Assembly (NCBI GenBank): GCA_017303995.1
Contig: JAFLBE010000027.1
Location: forward strand, 1-55,347
DNA length: 55,347 bases
From: Bacteroidota bacterium
GTDB lineage: Bacteria; Bacteroidota; JABWAT01
Direction: 5' to 3'
Shown: positions 1 through 8,426 of the stretch, piece by piece
How positions within the stretch are numbered: position 1 is the first letter of the stretch
Layout of the letters: every line of letters begins with the position of its first letter
Made by a program: the position numbers and the translations under genes
The notes under the pieces: generated by a model
Told to the model about the DNA's origin: nothing
What the model saw: only the letters and a program-made list of their open reading frames with translations
The model's database searches: none

Positions 1-1325
1 GTCATGATGCAACCAACCGCAATCATGAATCCACGTGCAATATTGATGGCATCGGCACCCAAACCAAGCGCAATACAAATCTGATCGGCGCTGTGAAGTT
101 TACCGGAAGCAATGAGCTTTACACGGTCACGAAGTCCGTATTTTCTCAGCGTATCATCGGCTATGACAAGACCGGAGAAAATGGGAAGTCCCATGGTATC
201 AGCCATTTCTTTGTAGGTTGCTCCGGAACCGCCTTCTCCCCCATCCACAGTAAAGAAATCGGGTCCATCACCTCTTTCCTTCATTCTTTCGCAAAGTTCT
301 TCGAGAGAAATATCACTGCCCACAACAACTTTAATTCCAACCGGTTTCCCGGAAACGTCCTGAAATTTGGCAACGAAATCAAGCAGCGAATCAACTGAAT
401 TAAATTCATCGAAACGGTTGGGTGATGATAACGTTTTCCAGGCTTCAACATTTCTGATTGCAGCAATTTCGGGAGTTACTTTAACGCCTTCAAGATGCCC
501 GCCTTTGATTTTGGCTCCCTGATGAAGTTTGATTTCGAACATTTTTACCTGCGGAAGCTGAGCCTTTTCTGCAACCAGATCCCAGTCCATTTTTCCGTCT
601 TTCGTTCGGTAACCAAACTTTCCGGAACCGAGTTGTGCAATAATATCTGCGCCCTTCAAATGAAACGGAGAAATGCCGCCTTCGCCGGTGTTGTGCCAGC
701 CCGAACCAGTAATTGCAAGTCCCCGGTTGATGGCTTCAAGGGCATTTGCTCCCAGCGAACCATAACTCATAGCAGAGCAACCGAACCAGGTTTTTGAGAC
801 AAACGGCTGCCGGCGGTCTTTACCAAAAATGATGGCATGTTCATCAGTAAGCTGCCAGGGTCTTACATCCACCCAAGAACTGGTTTGCTTCCGGGTAAAA
901 ACCCCTTCACTCACAACTTCATATTTGTGGGTTTTGAAAGTGAAACTGTTGTCAATTTTCAGTTCAGAATTTTGTTTCGGGAAAAGGGCGTTACTGAGGT
1001 AAAATCCGGGTTCGGTAAAGTCCCGTTTTGATCCGAACCCAATAACGGTTTTGCAATATTTTGCAGCAAAAATGATCGAAGTAAAGTGATTTCTGCTGAA
1101 CGGAGTTCCCTCATTATCGGTATCAGTAATGTAAAAACGAAACTCAGGACCCAGTTTTTCGATGAGATACCGCATGGTACCCAACAGCGGATGTTTTCTG
1201 AGGATGGAGTGACCCGATTGAAATTTATTGCGGAAGTAAAGAAATCCAATCAGGATGAGTGGACCCGCAACCATTACTAAAACCAGCACAAAAGTTACGA
1301 TCTGAAGTACGCTGAAATCCATCAT
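1..1325 (-). CDS. FMN-binding glutamate synthase-family protein (3' end beyond window)
   Basis: Reading the minus strand from the ATG at 1325 gives about 441 residues with no stop before the window edge, so the C-terminus is missing. An N-terminal membrane segment (about residues 6-27) is followed by a region matching the synthase domain of glutamate synthase large subunit: GSLGANALEAINRG, then HNTGEGGISPFH, AQLGSGKFGYR, then the FMN-site style VDGGEGGSGA and IASGKLHSADQICIALGLGA. The family uses FMN; stand-alone members with an N-terminal anchor occur widely and their true substrate is mostly unknown, so glutamate synthesis should not be assumed. A second in-frame ATG lies at 1322. The gene is divergent from the operon starting at 1525, with about 200 bases between them. 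Confidence 0.9.
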   Translation of the reverse strand, partial: MMDFSVLQIVTFVLVLVMVAGPLILIGFLYFRNKFQSGHSILRKHPLLGTMRYLIEKLGPEFRFYITDTDNEGTPFSRNHFTSIIFAAKYCKTVIGFGSKRDFTEPGFYLSNALFPKQNSELKIDNSFTFKTHKYEVVSEGVFTRKQTSSWVDVRPWQLTDEHAIIFGKDRRQPFVSKTWFGCSAMSYGSLGANALEAINRGLAITGSGWHNTGEGGISPFHLKGADIIAQLGSGKFGYRTKDGKMDWDLVAEKAQLPQVKMFEIKLHQGAKIKGGHLEGVKVTPEIAAIRNVEAWKTLSSPNRFDEFNSVDSLLDFVAKFQDVSGKPVGIKVVVGSDISLEELCERMKERGDGPDFFTVDGGEGGSGATYKEMADTMGLPIFSGLVIADDTLRKYGLRDRVKLIASGKLHSADQICIALGLGADAINIARGFMIAVGCIM

Positions 1326-1417
1326 TCCCCCCGCATTTTTCATTACGGACTAAAAGATAAGGGATTCATTTTGAATGGGCAAGAGGGAGCAATCATAAGG
1401 AATTCTTTTCTTTGGTT

Positions 1418-1446
1418 TTGACTTAATATTAATCATTGTTCATATT
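1418..1446 (+). promoter_or_regulatory. Possible sigma-70-type promoter for the 1525-6698 operon
   Basis: TTGACT at 1418-1423 and CATATT at 1441-1446 are separated by 17 bases and lie about 80 bases before the first gene of the operon, in the divergent intergenic region. The -35 box matches 5 of 6 consensus bases and the -10 box 4 of 6. FCB bacteria often use a different housekeeping consensus, so this is only a candidate. Confidence 0.3.
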
Positions 1447-1524
1447 TAAGTGTAAAGCCCGGAAGAAAGAAAGCCGGTAAATAGTTCTTATCGAATTTGC
1501 GGTTTCGTTCAGTTATAAAAGTTG

Positions 1525-1968
1525 ATGCCAATGAAAAAACTAAAATCGTCGGTTAAACCTCATCTTTCCTATTTGGAATTAAAGGAAAAACGTAAGAGGA
1601 TTGACAAAGAGGACGGGTTATTCTACAACCCTGGAGCAATTAAAATACTGTTTTTTGGTGCTCTTGCTCTTACAGGAATGTACTTTGCCGGATTCGGCGA
1701 GGAAGAGGAAACTCCGCTTTACAGAAGAATTTATAATACTCAGGCCGATTGCGAAAATGATTGGGGTGCCGGTTCAGCAACCAAAATTGGATCTGATTCA
1801 ACCTCGCATCCCTATTTCTACGGACCCAGGTATTATCTTGGTTCGGATGGAAGTTACATCACTGAGAACGGTCGGGTTGTTCGCCCTCAATTCATGCACG
1901 GAATGAATAGCGGTATCAGAAACGCAGGATTTGGCCGGTTTGGAAGCCGGTTTTCTCTGGGTTCCTGA
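1525..1968 (+). CDS. DUF1190/YgiB-like small membrane protein
   Basis: A 147-residue protein with a charged N-terminus (about 35 residues), one membrane segment at about residues 40-58 and an outside region rich in Gly, Tyr and Ser. It shares with YgiB/YjfM (DUF1190) the YRRIYNTQADCENDWGAGS-type segment (Tyr, then ADC followed by a short acidic/glycine stretch) and the Gly-Phe-Gly/Arg-Phe/Ser tail. Similarity is short and partly based on position: the next gene encodes a YgiC-like ATP-grasp protein, and ygiB-ygiC and yjfM-yjfC are neighbours in enterobacteria. One hypothesis for such proteins is that the C-terminal region is a modification target or a partner of the amidoligase; this is inference. 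ATG codons at 1525 and 1531 are both possible; the stop overlaps the next start by one base (TGATG). Confidence 0.6.
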   Translation: MPMKKLKSSVKPHLSYLELKEKRKRIDKEDGLFYNPGAIKILFFGALALTGMYFAGFGEEEETPLYRRIYNTQADCENDWGAGSATKIGSDSTSHPYFYGPRYYLGSDGSYITENGRVVRPQFMHGMNSGIRNAGFGRFGSRFSLGS

Positions 1969-3092
1969 TGAAGAGAATTGAAATCACGCCCCGGGAAAAC
2001 TGGAAAAAAGAATCAGAATTGTTAGGGTTTACCTGGCATACCGGGTTAAATCCCTACTGGAATGAATCGGCTTATTATGAATTTTCGGGGCAGGAAATCG
2101 CACAAATTGAACAGGCAACCCATTCCCTGAATCAGCTTTGCTATTTGGCTATTGAAAAAACCATCGAAAACAACCTGTTTGCTGACCTTAAAATTTCTGA
2201 TTCCCTCAGGGAACCCATCATTAAATCCTGGGAGCGGGATGATCCGACCATTTTTGGAAGAATGGATCTGGCTTATGACGGAATTAATCCGCCGAAATTT
2301 TTGGAATATAATGCCGATACTCCGACATCACTCCCCGAAGCAAGTTTGTTTCAATGGTATTGGCTGAAAGCTGTTTTTCCTGAAAATGACCAGTTTAATT
2401 CACTTCATGACTGCCTGACTGAACAAATGGAATGGCTGAAATCGGAAAAAAAAATCACCGAATTGTGGCTGACGACCATGGAAGGAAGTGATGAAGACTG
2501 GGGTAATCTTATTTATCTTGCTGATACAGCAGTTCAGTCCGGTATTAAAATTAATGTGATTCCGATTGAAGAAATCGGACATGACGGAAATCAATTTGTT
2601 GACGGTCACGGGAAAAATATTTCACGCCTTTTTAAACTCTATCCATGGGAATGGCTCGTCAATGAAGATGCCGGCCAGGAGGCCATAGATTCTGCAGGCC
2701 TTTTTATTGAACCCCTTTGGAAACTTATTTTGCAATCAAAAGGATTGCTGCCATTGCTTTGGAAGCTGTTCCCCGACCACCCAAACCTGCTCCCTGCTTA
2801 CCTTGAACCCAGACCAGATCTTATTTCTTTTGTAAAAAAACCGTTCTGGTCAAGGGAAGGAGCGAATATTACTATTTCTGATGGTCAAACTCATATTGAA
2901 ACCGGTGGGATGTATGGGTCCGAAGGGTTTATTTATCAGAAAAAAGCACCTTTATTTCAATCATCCGGAAACTATTCTGTCATTGGTTCCTGGATAGTTG
3001 GAGAAACCCCTGCCGGAATCGGTGTCAGGGAAGATCATTCACAGGTTATCACCAATTTAAGTCCGTTTGTACCACATATCATAAAGGAATAA
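1968..3092 (+). CDS. Glutathionylspermidine synthase-like ATP-grasp amidoligase (YgiC/YjfC type)
   Basis: A 374-residue ATP-grasp protein of the GSP_synth family. Visible motifs are the substrate/ATP-site FGRMDLAYDG (about 96-105), the metal/nucleotide motif FLEYNADTPTSLPEA (about 111-125), VKKPFWSREGANI (about 288-300), and the C-terminal IGSWIVGETPAGIGVRED (about 338-355). It is the length of E. coli YgiC and has no N-terminal CHAP amidase domain, unlike bifunctional Gsp. The family forms amide bonds at the cost of ATP between a carboxylate and an amine; for YgiC/YjfC the natural substrate is unsettled, so glutathionylspermidine should not be assumed. It overlaps the DUF1190-like gene by one base and precedes the DUF350 gene by 5 bases, which is the conserved neighbourhood of this subfamily. 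All key motifs seem intact, so it is probably active. Confidence 0.92.
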   Translation: MKRIEITPRENWKKESELLGFTWHTGLNPYWNESAYYEFSGQEIAQIEQATHSLNQLCYLAIEKTIENNLFADLKISDSLREPIIKSWERDDPTIFGRMDLAYDGINPPKFLEYNADTPTSLPEASLFQWYWLKAVFPENDQFNSLHDCLTEQMEWLKSEKKITELWLTTMEGSDEDWGNLIYLADTAVQSGIKINVIPIEEIGHDGNQFVDGHGKNISRLFKLYPWEWLVNEDAGQEAIDSAGLFIEPLWKLILQSKGLLPLLWKLFPDHPNLLPAYLEPRPDLISFVKKPFWSREGANITISDGQTHIETGGMYGSEGFIYQKKAPLFQSSGNYSVIGSWIVGETPAGIGVREDHSQVITNLSPFVPHIIKE

Positions 3093-3097
3093 GGATA

Positions 3098-3511
3098 ATG
3101 ACCCAGGAACTGTCAACACTAACCGAAAATGCGGTCTCCTTTTTAGCACACTTTGGAACTGCAGTCATTCTTTCTGCACTGTTTGTCTGGATTTATACCA
3201 AAATAACACCCTTTAAGGAAGTGGATCTGATCGCTCAGGGTAATAAATCAGCTGCTTACAGTTTCTCGGGTGCAACGCTTGGTTTTGTGATTGCCCTTTC
3301 AGGTGTCATCATCCATTCTGCAAGTTTACCCGGAATGATGATCTGGGGTTTCATTGCACTTTTGGTTCAAACCCTGACTTATCTTGCCCTCGCAAAGATT
3401 TTGCGTTCAATGCCTTCCGGAATAGAAAAAGGAATTGATTCCTATGGCATTTTTCTTGGCGGATGCTCCATTGCTGCCGGCATTTTAAATGCCGCTTGTA
3501 TGACTCCATGA
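3098..3511 (+). CDS. DUF350 (YjfL-like) membrane protein
   Basis: A 137-residue integral membrane protein with about four hydrophobic helices. Residues about 15-30 form the first, followed by the DUF350 hallmark stretch around residues 32-60 (KITPFKEVDLIAQGN then AAYSFSGATLGFVIALSG), in which a conserved polar helix end leads into a Gly-rich helix. DUF350 proteins sit in the inner membrane, often beside YgiC/YjfC ATP-grasp and DUF1190 genes; their function is not established. It begins 5 bases after the amidoligase stop, so the two are almost certainly co-transcribed. ATG at 3098 is preceded by AAGGATA, a fair ribosome-binding site. Family assignment is good; function is open. Confidence 0.85.
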   Translation: MTQELSTLTENAVSFLAHFGTAVILSALFVWIYTKITPFKEVDLIAQGNKSAAYSFSGATLGFVIALSGVIIHSASLPGMMIWGFIALLVQTLTYLALAKILRSMPSGIEKGIDSYGIFLGGCSIAAGILNAACMTP

Positions 3512-3546
3512 TCCAATATTTATCCTTTTAACTGGTAAAAGTAATT

Positions 3547-4416
3547 ATGAAATTCTTTTTTCTTTTTTTAATAACCGTTGGTTTCTTTTCAAATTTATAT
3601 GCCCAGCAGGATTCAATTCAAATTTTATCTAAACCGGATACAAGTAAAAAAATTGAATGGATTGAAGGGCCAGCGATGGTAAAAGTGGGAACCCTTGGTG
3701 AAATCAATCTGATTTTGGGTGAATATTTCGCAAACGGAGATGATACCAGGAAGTTTCTGACCTATAACGAAAACCTGACCAGCGACAAGGAAGTTGGAAT
3801 GGTTATTTCTGACTCATTAGGCTGGTGGACAGTTTTTGAATTTGACGGATCAGGTTATGTAAAAGATGATGAGAAAAATGATCTCGATTCAACTGCAATG
3901 ATGGTGACCATGCAGGAAAATCAGGAAGAAAGTAATAGTTACCGGGCTGAAAACGGAATGCCCAAAATGTCGATTCTTGGTTGGGCTGTTGCTCCTTACT
4001 ACAACTCACAGACTCATAATCTTGAATGGGCAATACGTGGGCACACTGAAGGTCACGAAAGTACTTTCATCAATCACAACGTTAAACTTCTGGGTCGATA
4101 TGGTGTGATGGAAGTTACCCTGGTTACTAGTCCCGAAAACTATCAGAGAGACCTGCCACTTTTCAGAGAAATGCTGACTCGCTACGAATTTCAGTCCGGA
4201 CAGAAATATGCTGAATTCCGTGAAGGAGATAAAATTGCTGAATATGGACTTACTGCACTTGTTCTGGGCGGTGCCGCAGCCGTTGCAGCAAAGTCAGGAT
4301 TTTTCAACGTGATTTTGAAGTCTCTTGCCGCATTCTGGAAGCTAATTGTTGTAGGAGTTGGTGCTGCCGGTTCAGCAATCTGGAAGTATTTCAGCAATAA
4401 AAAAGATAAGGAATAA
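3547..4416 (+). CDS. DUF2167 family membrane protein
   Basis: A 289-residue secreted/membrane protein. A signal peptide (residues 1-19, cleavage after YAQ) is followed by an extracytoplasmic domain with DUF2167 features: GPAMVKVGTLGEINL near residue 41, then GWWTVFEFDGSGYVKDDEK, GWAVAPYYNSQTHNLEWAI, NHNVKLLGRYGVMEVTLV and the typical GQKYAEFREGDKIAEYG (about 218-234). The C-terminus has two hydrophobic stretches (about 233-255 and 262-282) and a basic tail, so most of the protein should face the periplasm with a C-terminal anchor. DUF2167 has no settled function. It follows the DUF350 gene after 35 bases and precedes the next gene by 6, which places it inside the operon. Confidence 0.88.
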   Translation: MKFFFLFLITVGFFSNLYAQQDSIQILSKPDTSKKIEWIEGPAMVKVGTLGEINLILGEYFANGDDTRKFLTYNENLTSDKEVGMVISDSLGWWTVFEFDGSGYVKDDEKNDLDSTAMMVTMQENQEESNSYRAENGMPKMSILGWAVAPYYNSQTHNLEWAIRGHTEGHESTFINHNVKLLGRYGVMEVTLVTSPENYQRDLPLFREMLTRYEFQSGQKYAEFREGDKIAEYGLTALVLGGAAAVAAKSGFFNVILKSLAAFWKLIVVGVGAAGSAIWKYFSNKKDKE

Positions 4417-4422
4417 TTTTTC

Positions 4423-5565
4423 ATGGCTGGAATGGATTGGATCGTTCCGGCATTGATGCTGATTTACCTGGCAGAATGTTCTTTTGCTGTTTCACATTCC
4501 ACCATTATTTTTCGCAGATGGTTTAAATCAGAATTCAATGTCACGTTCACCTCAGCCTTTTTATCAAATGAGAAAAAAGGATTGATATTAACCTATCCGT
4601 TGCCACCATTTGGCAGAGTGTATCCGGTTTCGTCATTTTCATTTTCGTTTTCTTCTCAGGGATTCTGTCCGGTTTCTGGTTCGGTTGTCGGACCGGTTTT
4701 TCCTTCCAATGAAAAAATATGGTTCTGCCCCTGGGAAGATCTTAAGCAGGTTGTGGTTATCGACTCCAGATTACAAATCAATTCTTTTTCTGAAACTGAA
4801 CTCTTCACAGCAGACGATGCGAAACGCTGGGGTCAGTTTTTCAAATTGATGATCACGGTTCCAGAAAAGGAACGGGAAACCAGGATTCATTCTTTTCTTG
4901 ATTCATTTTTTCAAAAAGAACAAGCTTCAGCACAATTAACTGCTTCACAGAATCAAATTAAAATTGTGAACCGGATTGCCCTGATTGAGTGGATTTTTCT
5001 GTTTCTCTTTCTGCCATTTTTCATTTTGATTGCAGGGTTTGCAGAAACAGGCTTGTATTGGCTGATTGCTTTTCTTCTGGTTCACTTTTCACTGGTTTAT
5101 ATATCCGGTTTGTATGGTGTGTCCAGAAAACCTGATGTATCCTGGATTAAAAAAGCAGTTGAACTTTTCCACCTTTTCATTTCACCATTCTATGCCATGA
5201 GAACCGGTGACAGATTAGCAATTGTGGCCTTTTCTGGCATTCATCCGGTCATTGTATCTGAGCTTCTTTTGTCGCCGGATAAAAAAATGGGTTTTCTGTT
5301 GAAAGTAAAGAATGATTTGAGAAATCCGGTTGCAGGTTTGGGTCTGAGTGATTCAATTTCAGAAGCAGTGAGAGAAACAAATCTGAAAGTGTTGGGCTTA
5401 CTTGAAAAATATCAGCTTTCAGTTCCAGATTTAATTCCTTCGCTTGAAGCTGATTTTGAAATGAATTCATATTGTCCCCGTTGCCTGACTCCTTACAAGG
5501 TTGAATCTGGGTTTTGCAGTGACTGTCAGGGCATAGAACTTATCAAACAGGAAAGGATTTCCTAA
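4423..5565 (+). CDS. Unknown membrane protein with C-terminal zinc ribbon
   Basis: A 380-residue protein I do not recognise. It has an N-terminal hydrophobic segment (about 6-22), a soluble region rich in aromatic residues (about 30-180), a long hydrophobic block of probably two helices (about 186-232), a second soluble region, and at residues about 350-370 a compact CxxC-x11-CxxC module (YCPRC then FCSDC) that looks like a zinc ribbon. If the helices span the membrane, the ribbon probably lies in the cytoplasm, because cysteine zinc sites are rare in the periplasm; that is inference. It sits 6 bases after the DUF2167 gene and 3 bases before the next gene, so it is a candidate additional component of the amidoligase cassette. 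Enterobacterial yjf/ygi loci have no obvious equivalent. Confidence 0.7.
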   Translation: MAGMDWIVPALMLIYLAECSFAVSHSTIIFRRWFKSEFNVTFTSAFLSNEKKGLILTYPLPPFGRVYPVSSFSFSFSSQGFCPVSGSVVGPVFPSNEKIWFCPWEDLKQVVVIDSRLQINSFSETELFTADDAKRWGQFFKLMITVPEKERETRIHSFLDSFFQKEQASAQLTASQNQIKIVNRIALIEWIFLFLFLPFFILIAGFAETGLYWLIAFLLVHFSLVYISGLYGVSRKPDVSWIKKAVELFHLFISPFYAMRTGDRLAIVAFSGIHPVIVSELLLSPDKKMGFLLKVKNDLRNPVAGLGLSDSISEAVRETNLKVLGLLEKYQLSVPDLIPSLEADFEMNSYCPRCLTPYKVESGFCSDCQGIELIKQERIS

Positions 5566-5568
5566 ATC

Positions 5569-6087
5569 ATGACGATCTGGCTGATTATGGGTGGTGCCTT
5601 TTTTCTGGGCTTTTTTCTGGTTTCCAAACTGCTGGGCAGCGGGAATTCAGAGAAACCGGTATCTGTTAAAAATTCAACTGAACCCGAAGTTGTGCCTTCA
5701 GGAAAACAGGCGAATAATAGTGGAAATTATGTTTTATTTGGTGAACTTGTGTTGCTGATTTCAGTTGCATTTAACGGTAACCTGCCTCCCTGGTGTAAAG
5801 TCTTGCTTGAAGATTTTGGACAGCGAAAACTGGGTTGCTCAGATGATGAAATGGAAGGTGTCTTTTTACACCCGGTCAAAAATATTTTAAAAAATATGGA
5901 TGGTAGAGAATTGGCGGCTGCAATCAGGAATGGCAATGATTTAAGCGCAGGTTTGAATTTAAAAATTGCAGATCTGATTCAATCCATCATTGAAACTGCA
6001 AAGTCATCTGGTTCTGGTACTGAAGCAAAGGTACTGTCTGAATGGTTGATTGAATTGAACAAACGAGAATCGGCTATTTCGCTTTAA
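5569..6087 (+). CDS. Unknown small membrane-anchored protein
   Basis: A 172-residue protein with one N-terminal membrane helix (about 3-21), a short Ser/Asn/Pro-rich linker (about 24-50) and an all-helical-looking domain (about 51-170). The domain starts with a hydrophobic helix (YVLFGELVLLISVAFNG), followed by an acidic turn (GCSDDEMEG). This is faintly reminiscent of TerB-like helical domains, but the match is far too weak to assign. Spacing to both neighbours is 3-5 bases, so it belongs to the same transcript. There is no signal peptidase site, so the helix is best read as an uncleaved anchor. Function unknown. Confidence 0.65.
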   Translation: MTIWLIMGGAFFLGFFLVSKLLGSGNSEKPVSVKNSTEPEVVPSGKQANNSGNYVLFGELVLLISVAFNGNLPPWCKVLLEDFGQRKLGCSDDEMEGVFLHPVKNILKNMDGRELAAAIRNGNDLSAGLNLKIADLIQSIIETAKSSGSGTEAKVLSEWLIELNKRESAISL

Positions 6088-6092
6088 ACCAC

Positions 6093-6698
6093 ATGAAATT
6101 TTCAAGGTACCAAATGAACTCTAAATCTGTTTTCTCCTTTTTATTACTGTTTTTGTTTACCTCATGCATTCCCTATTCCACATTGCAAACTCCTGAGACC
6201 CTTCCTGAAGGAAAGTTTGAACTAAATGGAGGTGCCGGGTGGGTAGGTGAGACGGCTTTTGCATTGGAAGTTGGCAGCAGATACGGATTATTTGATAAAG
6301 TCGATATGGGACTCAAGTTTGCGCTTCCCGGAATTCTGCTGCTTGATGGAAAGTACAAGTTTTATGACTCGGGAATAAAGGCATCTGCCGATATGGGCGT
6401 TTCATATTATCTGGATGCAACCGCCGGTTCTGCATTTGGATTTTACCCGATGATTTTAATCGGGCAGGAGGTTTGGTATGCGGGTGTGAAAGGGAATTTC
6501 TTCTCAACAGCCGGGGATTTTAGCACTTTCGGAATGAAAAGTGATGTGAAGGATAGCCATTATCTGGCTACGAGCCTTGTTACCGGCTTTTGTTTTGGAA
6601 AAGAAAAAACCCGTCTTCTTTTTGAGCTCAACACCTTCATTCCAGTAGATTCAAAAGTGTTTTTTGTTCCGTCAGTTGGGGTTGCTTATAGGTTTTAA
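6093..6698 (+). CDS. Putative outer-membrane lipoprotein/beta-barrel protein
   Basis: A 201-residue protein with a lipoprotein-type signal: a hydrophobic run ending LFLFTSC, with the acylated cysteine at residue 25 from the ATG at 6093, or residue 18 if translation starts at the ATG at 6114. The rest alternates polar and hydrophobic/aromatic residues in strand-sized segments and ends in an aromatic residue (VGVAYRF), which suggests a small beta-barrel. It closes the seven-gene operon, 5 bases after the previous stop, and its 3' end is only 11 bases from the convergent gene at 6710. Its presence implies the operon's activity reaches the outer membrane. I recognise no named family. Confidence 0.65.
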   Translation: MKFSRYQMNSKSVFSFLLLFLFTSCIPYSTLQTPETLPEGKFELNGGAGWVGETAFALEVGSRYGLFDKVDMGLKFALPGILLLDGKYKFYDSGIKASADMGVSYYLDATAGSAFGFYPMILIGQEVWYAGVKGNFFSTAGDFSTFGMKSDVKDSHYLATSLVTGFCFGKEKTRLLFELNTFIPVDSKVFFVPSVGVAYRF

Positions 6699-6709
6699 TT
6701 TTTTGACAA

Positions 6710-8245
6710 TTACCACCATCCCCAAACCGGAATTTCAATACTTGCAGAATACCGTGGCTTCTCGTTTGTAAAGGTCACGTCTGCTGTCAACCAGTAAGGG
6801 GTTGTGATGTTGAAGGTTAAAAGCGGTGACCTGAAAGATCTGGTTTGCTTTTTTGAAAGAACAAGTTCCCAGTTTGAAACTCCCGTTTTACCAAATTGGA
6901 CTTGGTCGGTGATAATAAACCTTCTGAGTGTTTGAATATAAGTTGTTTTGCTTTTATAGGTCAGTGTTTCATTCCCGTTAATCCACCCGCCTTCAAGATT
7001 AAACCAGCTGTATCCAATCAATAAAAATGAAAATGAAACCCTGTAAGTTTCATAGTTCAACTTGAAATCCCCTTCAGTCACTTTGTAATTGATGGTATCA
7101 ACATAATTGAAAGTGGGATAAACGAATATGGTTGTGTCCAGATTTGAAGGAAATGCCTGTGTGGCTGATTCCTTCCGGAAAGAATATTTAAACTTCACCC
7201 AGGAAAACAAGCGCTGGTCATCCTTCCAGCTCAGTTTAATCCCGCCCGAAAAACTAACGGGTGAAAAAGATTGAGTAAGTTTTTTCAGGGGGAACGTAAT
7301 TGCCGTTAACTTTGCCTTTTCATTTATTTGCAGAACGGTTTCATCCGGATACCATTCAACGCCAGCAGACATCCAGGCACGAAACCGTATTTTTAAAAGA
7401 TCACGATCTGGCTGCTTTCTAAATCCCAATACTGAATTGTTGGTTTCGGGTGCCTGTGAAATATAGGGCTGTAATAAATAATCACTAACCCAAAAAGGGA
7501 GTCCTGCTCCGGGTATTGGGAGGTAATTTTGTTTTGCATCTGTTAATAATTCATACCAGTTAACTGAGTCCAATTCCTGACTGTTTAATAAATAAAATCT
7601 TGAGGATGCCATTTCACGTAAAATTTCATTTACGGTATAGTGTTCCCGGTTTTTCCAGATGTGCTTAAATTTTTCAGAAACAAGTCGTGAGATCGAATCC
7701 TGAATTGCAGAATATTGGTCTTGCCAGTTAACGTCAGGGTTGTATCTAATCCCGGGACTATTCTTGACATATAACCAGGAATAAAATCCCTGAAGGTTCA
7801 GATTTGTTTTTGGAGGTAACCCTAGCACTGAAGATCGGTATTCACTGCTGACCTGATTCAACTCAAGGCCTGACAATGCGAATAACAGCCGGGGTTTAAT
7901 TAGCATGGTAAGGGAGGTATCATCCATGACCTTTTTTCGCTCAGCTTCAAATAACGCGTTGTTTTTATTTTCATACGCCAAGCGAATACTATCAAGCAGC
8001 TGATTCCATATTTTCTGGCTTGCTCTGGGCTGGTTCAGTTTTTCAATGTGATAGTAGATCAGGTTCGGGTTTAGATTTCCCAAACTATCAATAATCTGGT
8101 CAAATTGGTTTTTTTGATTTTCTGTACCTAATAAGTTAATAGGTACAAAATTCTTGTATACGATTGCATGACGCTGAACAGGTTGTGCATGAATTGATTG
8201 AAATAAAATCAATCCTGCAATTACAGAAAGAAGGAGTTTGTACAT
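6710..8245 (-). CDS. Unknown secreted protein with possible C-terminal outer-membrane barrel
   Basis: From the ATG at 8245 the protein is 511 residues and begins with a clean signal peptide (MYKLLLSVIAGLILF, then SIHAQ). The reading frame is open upstream to 8323, but that extension has no signal-like character, so 8245 is preferred. Residues about 20-330 look helical and polar (repeated DSI and LNQ segments). Residues about 330-511 alternate in strands with many Tyr, Phe and Trp, ending in Trp-Trp, as outer-membrane barrels do. No catalytic motif is visible and I do not recognise a family. It is convergent with the operon ending at 6698 and 181 bases downstream of the TPR gene at 8427, possibly in the same transcript. 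Confidence 0.6.
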   Translation of the reverse strand: MYKLLLSVIAGLILFQSIHAQPVQRHAIVYKNFVPINLLGTENQKNQFDQIIDSLGNLNPNLIYYHIEKLNQPRASQKIWNQLLDSIRLAYENKNNALFEAERKKVMDDTSLTMLIKPRLLFALSGLELNQVSSEYRSSVLGLPPKTNLNLQGFYSWLYVKNSPGIRYNPDVNWQDQYSAIQDSISRLVSEKFKHIWKNREHYTVNEILREMASSRFYLLNSQELDSVNWYELLTDAKQNYLPIPGAGLPFWVSDYLLQPYISQAPETNNSVLGFRKQPDRDLLKIRFRAWMSAGVEWYPDETVLQINEKAKLTAITFPLKKLTQSFSPVSFSGGIKLSWKDDQRLFSWVKFKYSFRKESATQAFPSNLDTTIFVYPTFNYVDTINYKVTEGDFKLNYETYRVSFSFLLIGYSWFNLEGGWINGNETLTYKSKTTYIQTLRRFIITDQVQFGKTGVSNWELVLSKKQTRSFRSPLLTFNITTPYWLTADVTFTNEKPRYSASIEIPVWGWW

Positions 8246-8426
8246 TATTTTAACCCGGGATTTGGTTTGAACAAAACAAAAATAAATAAAGATTTGTGAA
8301 GAAACAAACCCGTTTACAATCACAACGCAGGCGAAATCGGCTTGTGGTTAAGTAAAATGAAGCAAATCTAAAGAAAACCTGCAATTCAGAAATAAAAACT
8401 GTTGCACGCAGAAATGACCAGTAAAC

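Noticed and set aside
1968-3092. Bifunctional glutathionylspermidine synthetase/amidase
   Set aside because: The N-terminal CHAP amidase domain is absent; length and motifs fit the YgiC/YjfC group.
8246-8323. Longer N-terminus of the secreted protein at 6710
   Set aside because: The signal peptide begins at the ATG at 8245; the extension lacks any exported-protein features.
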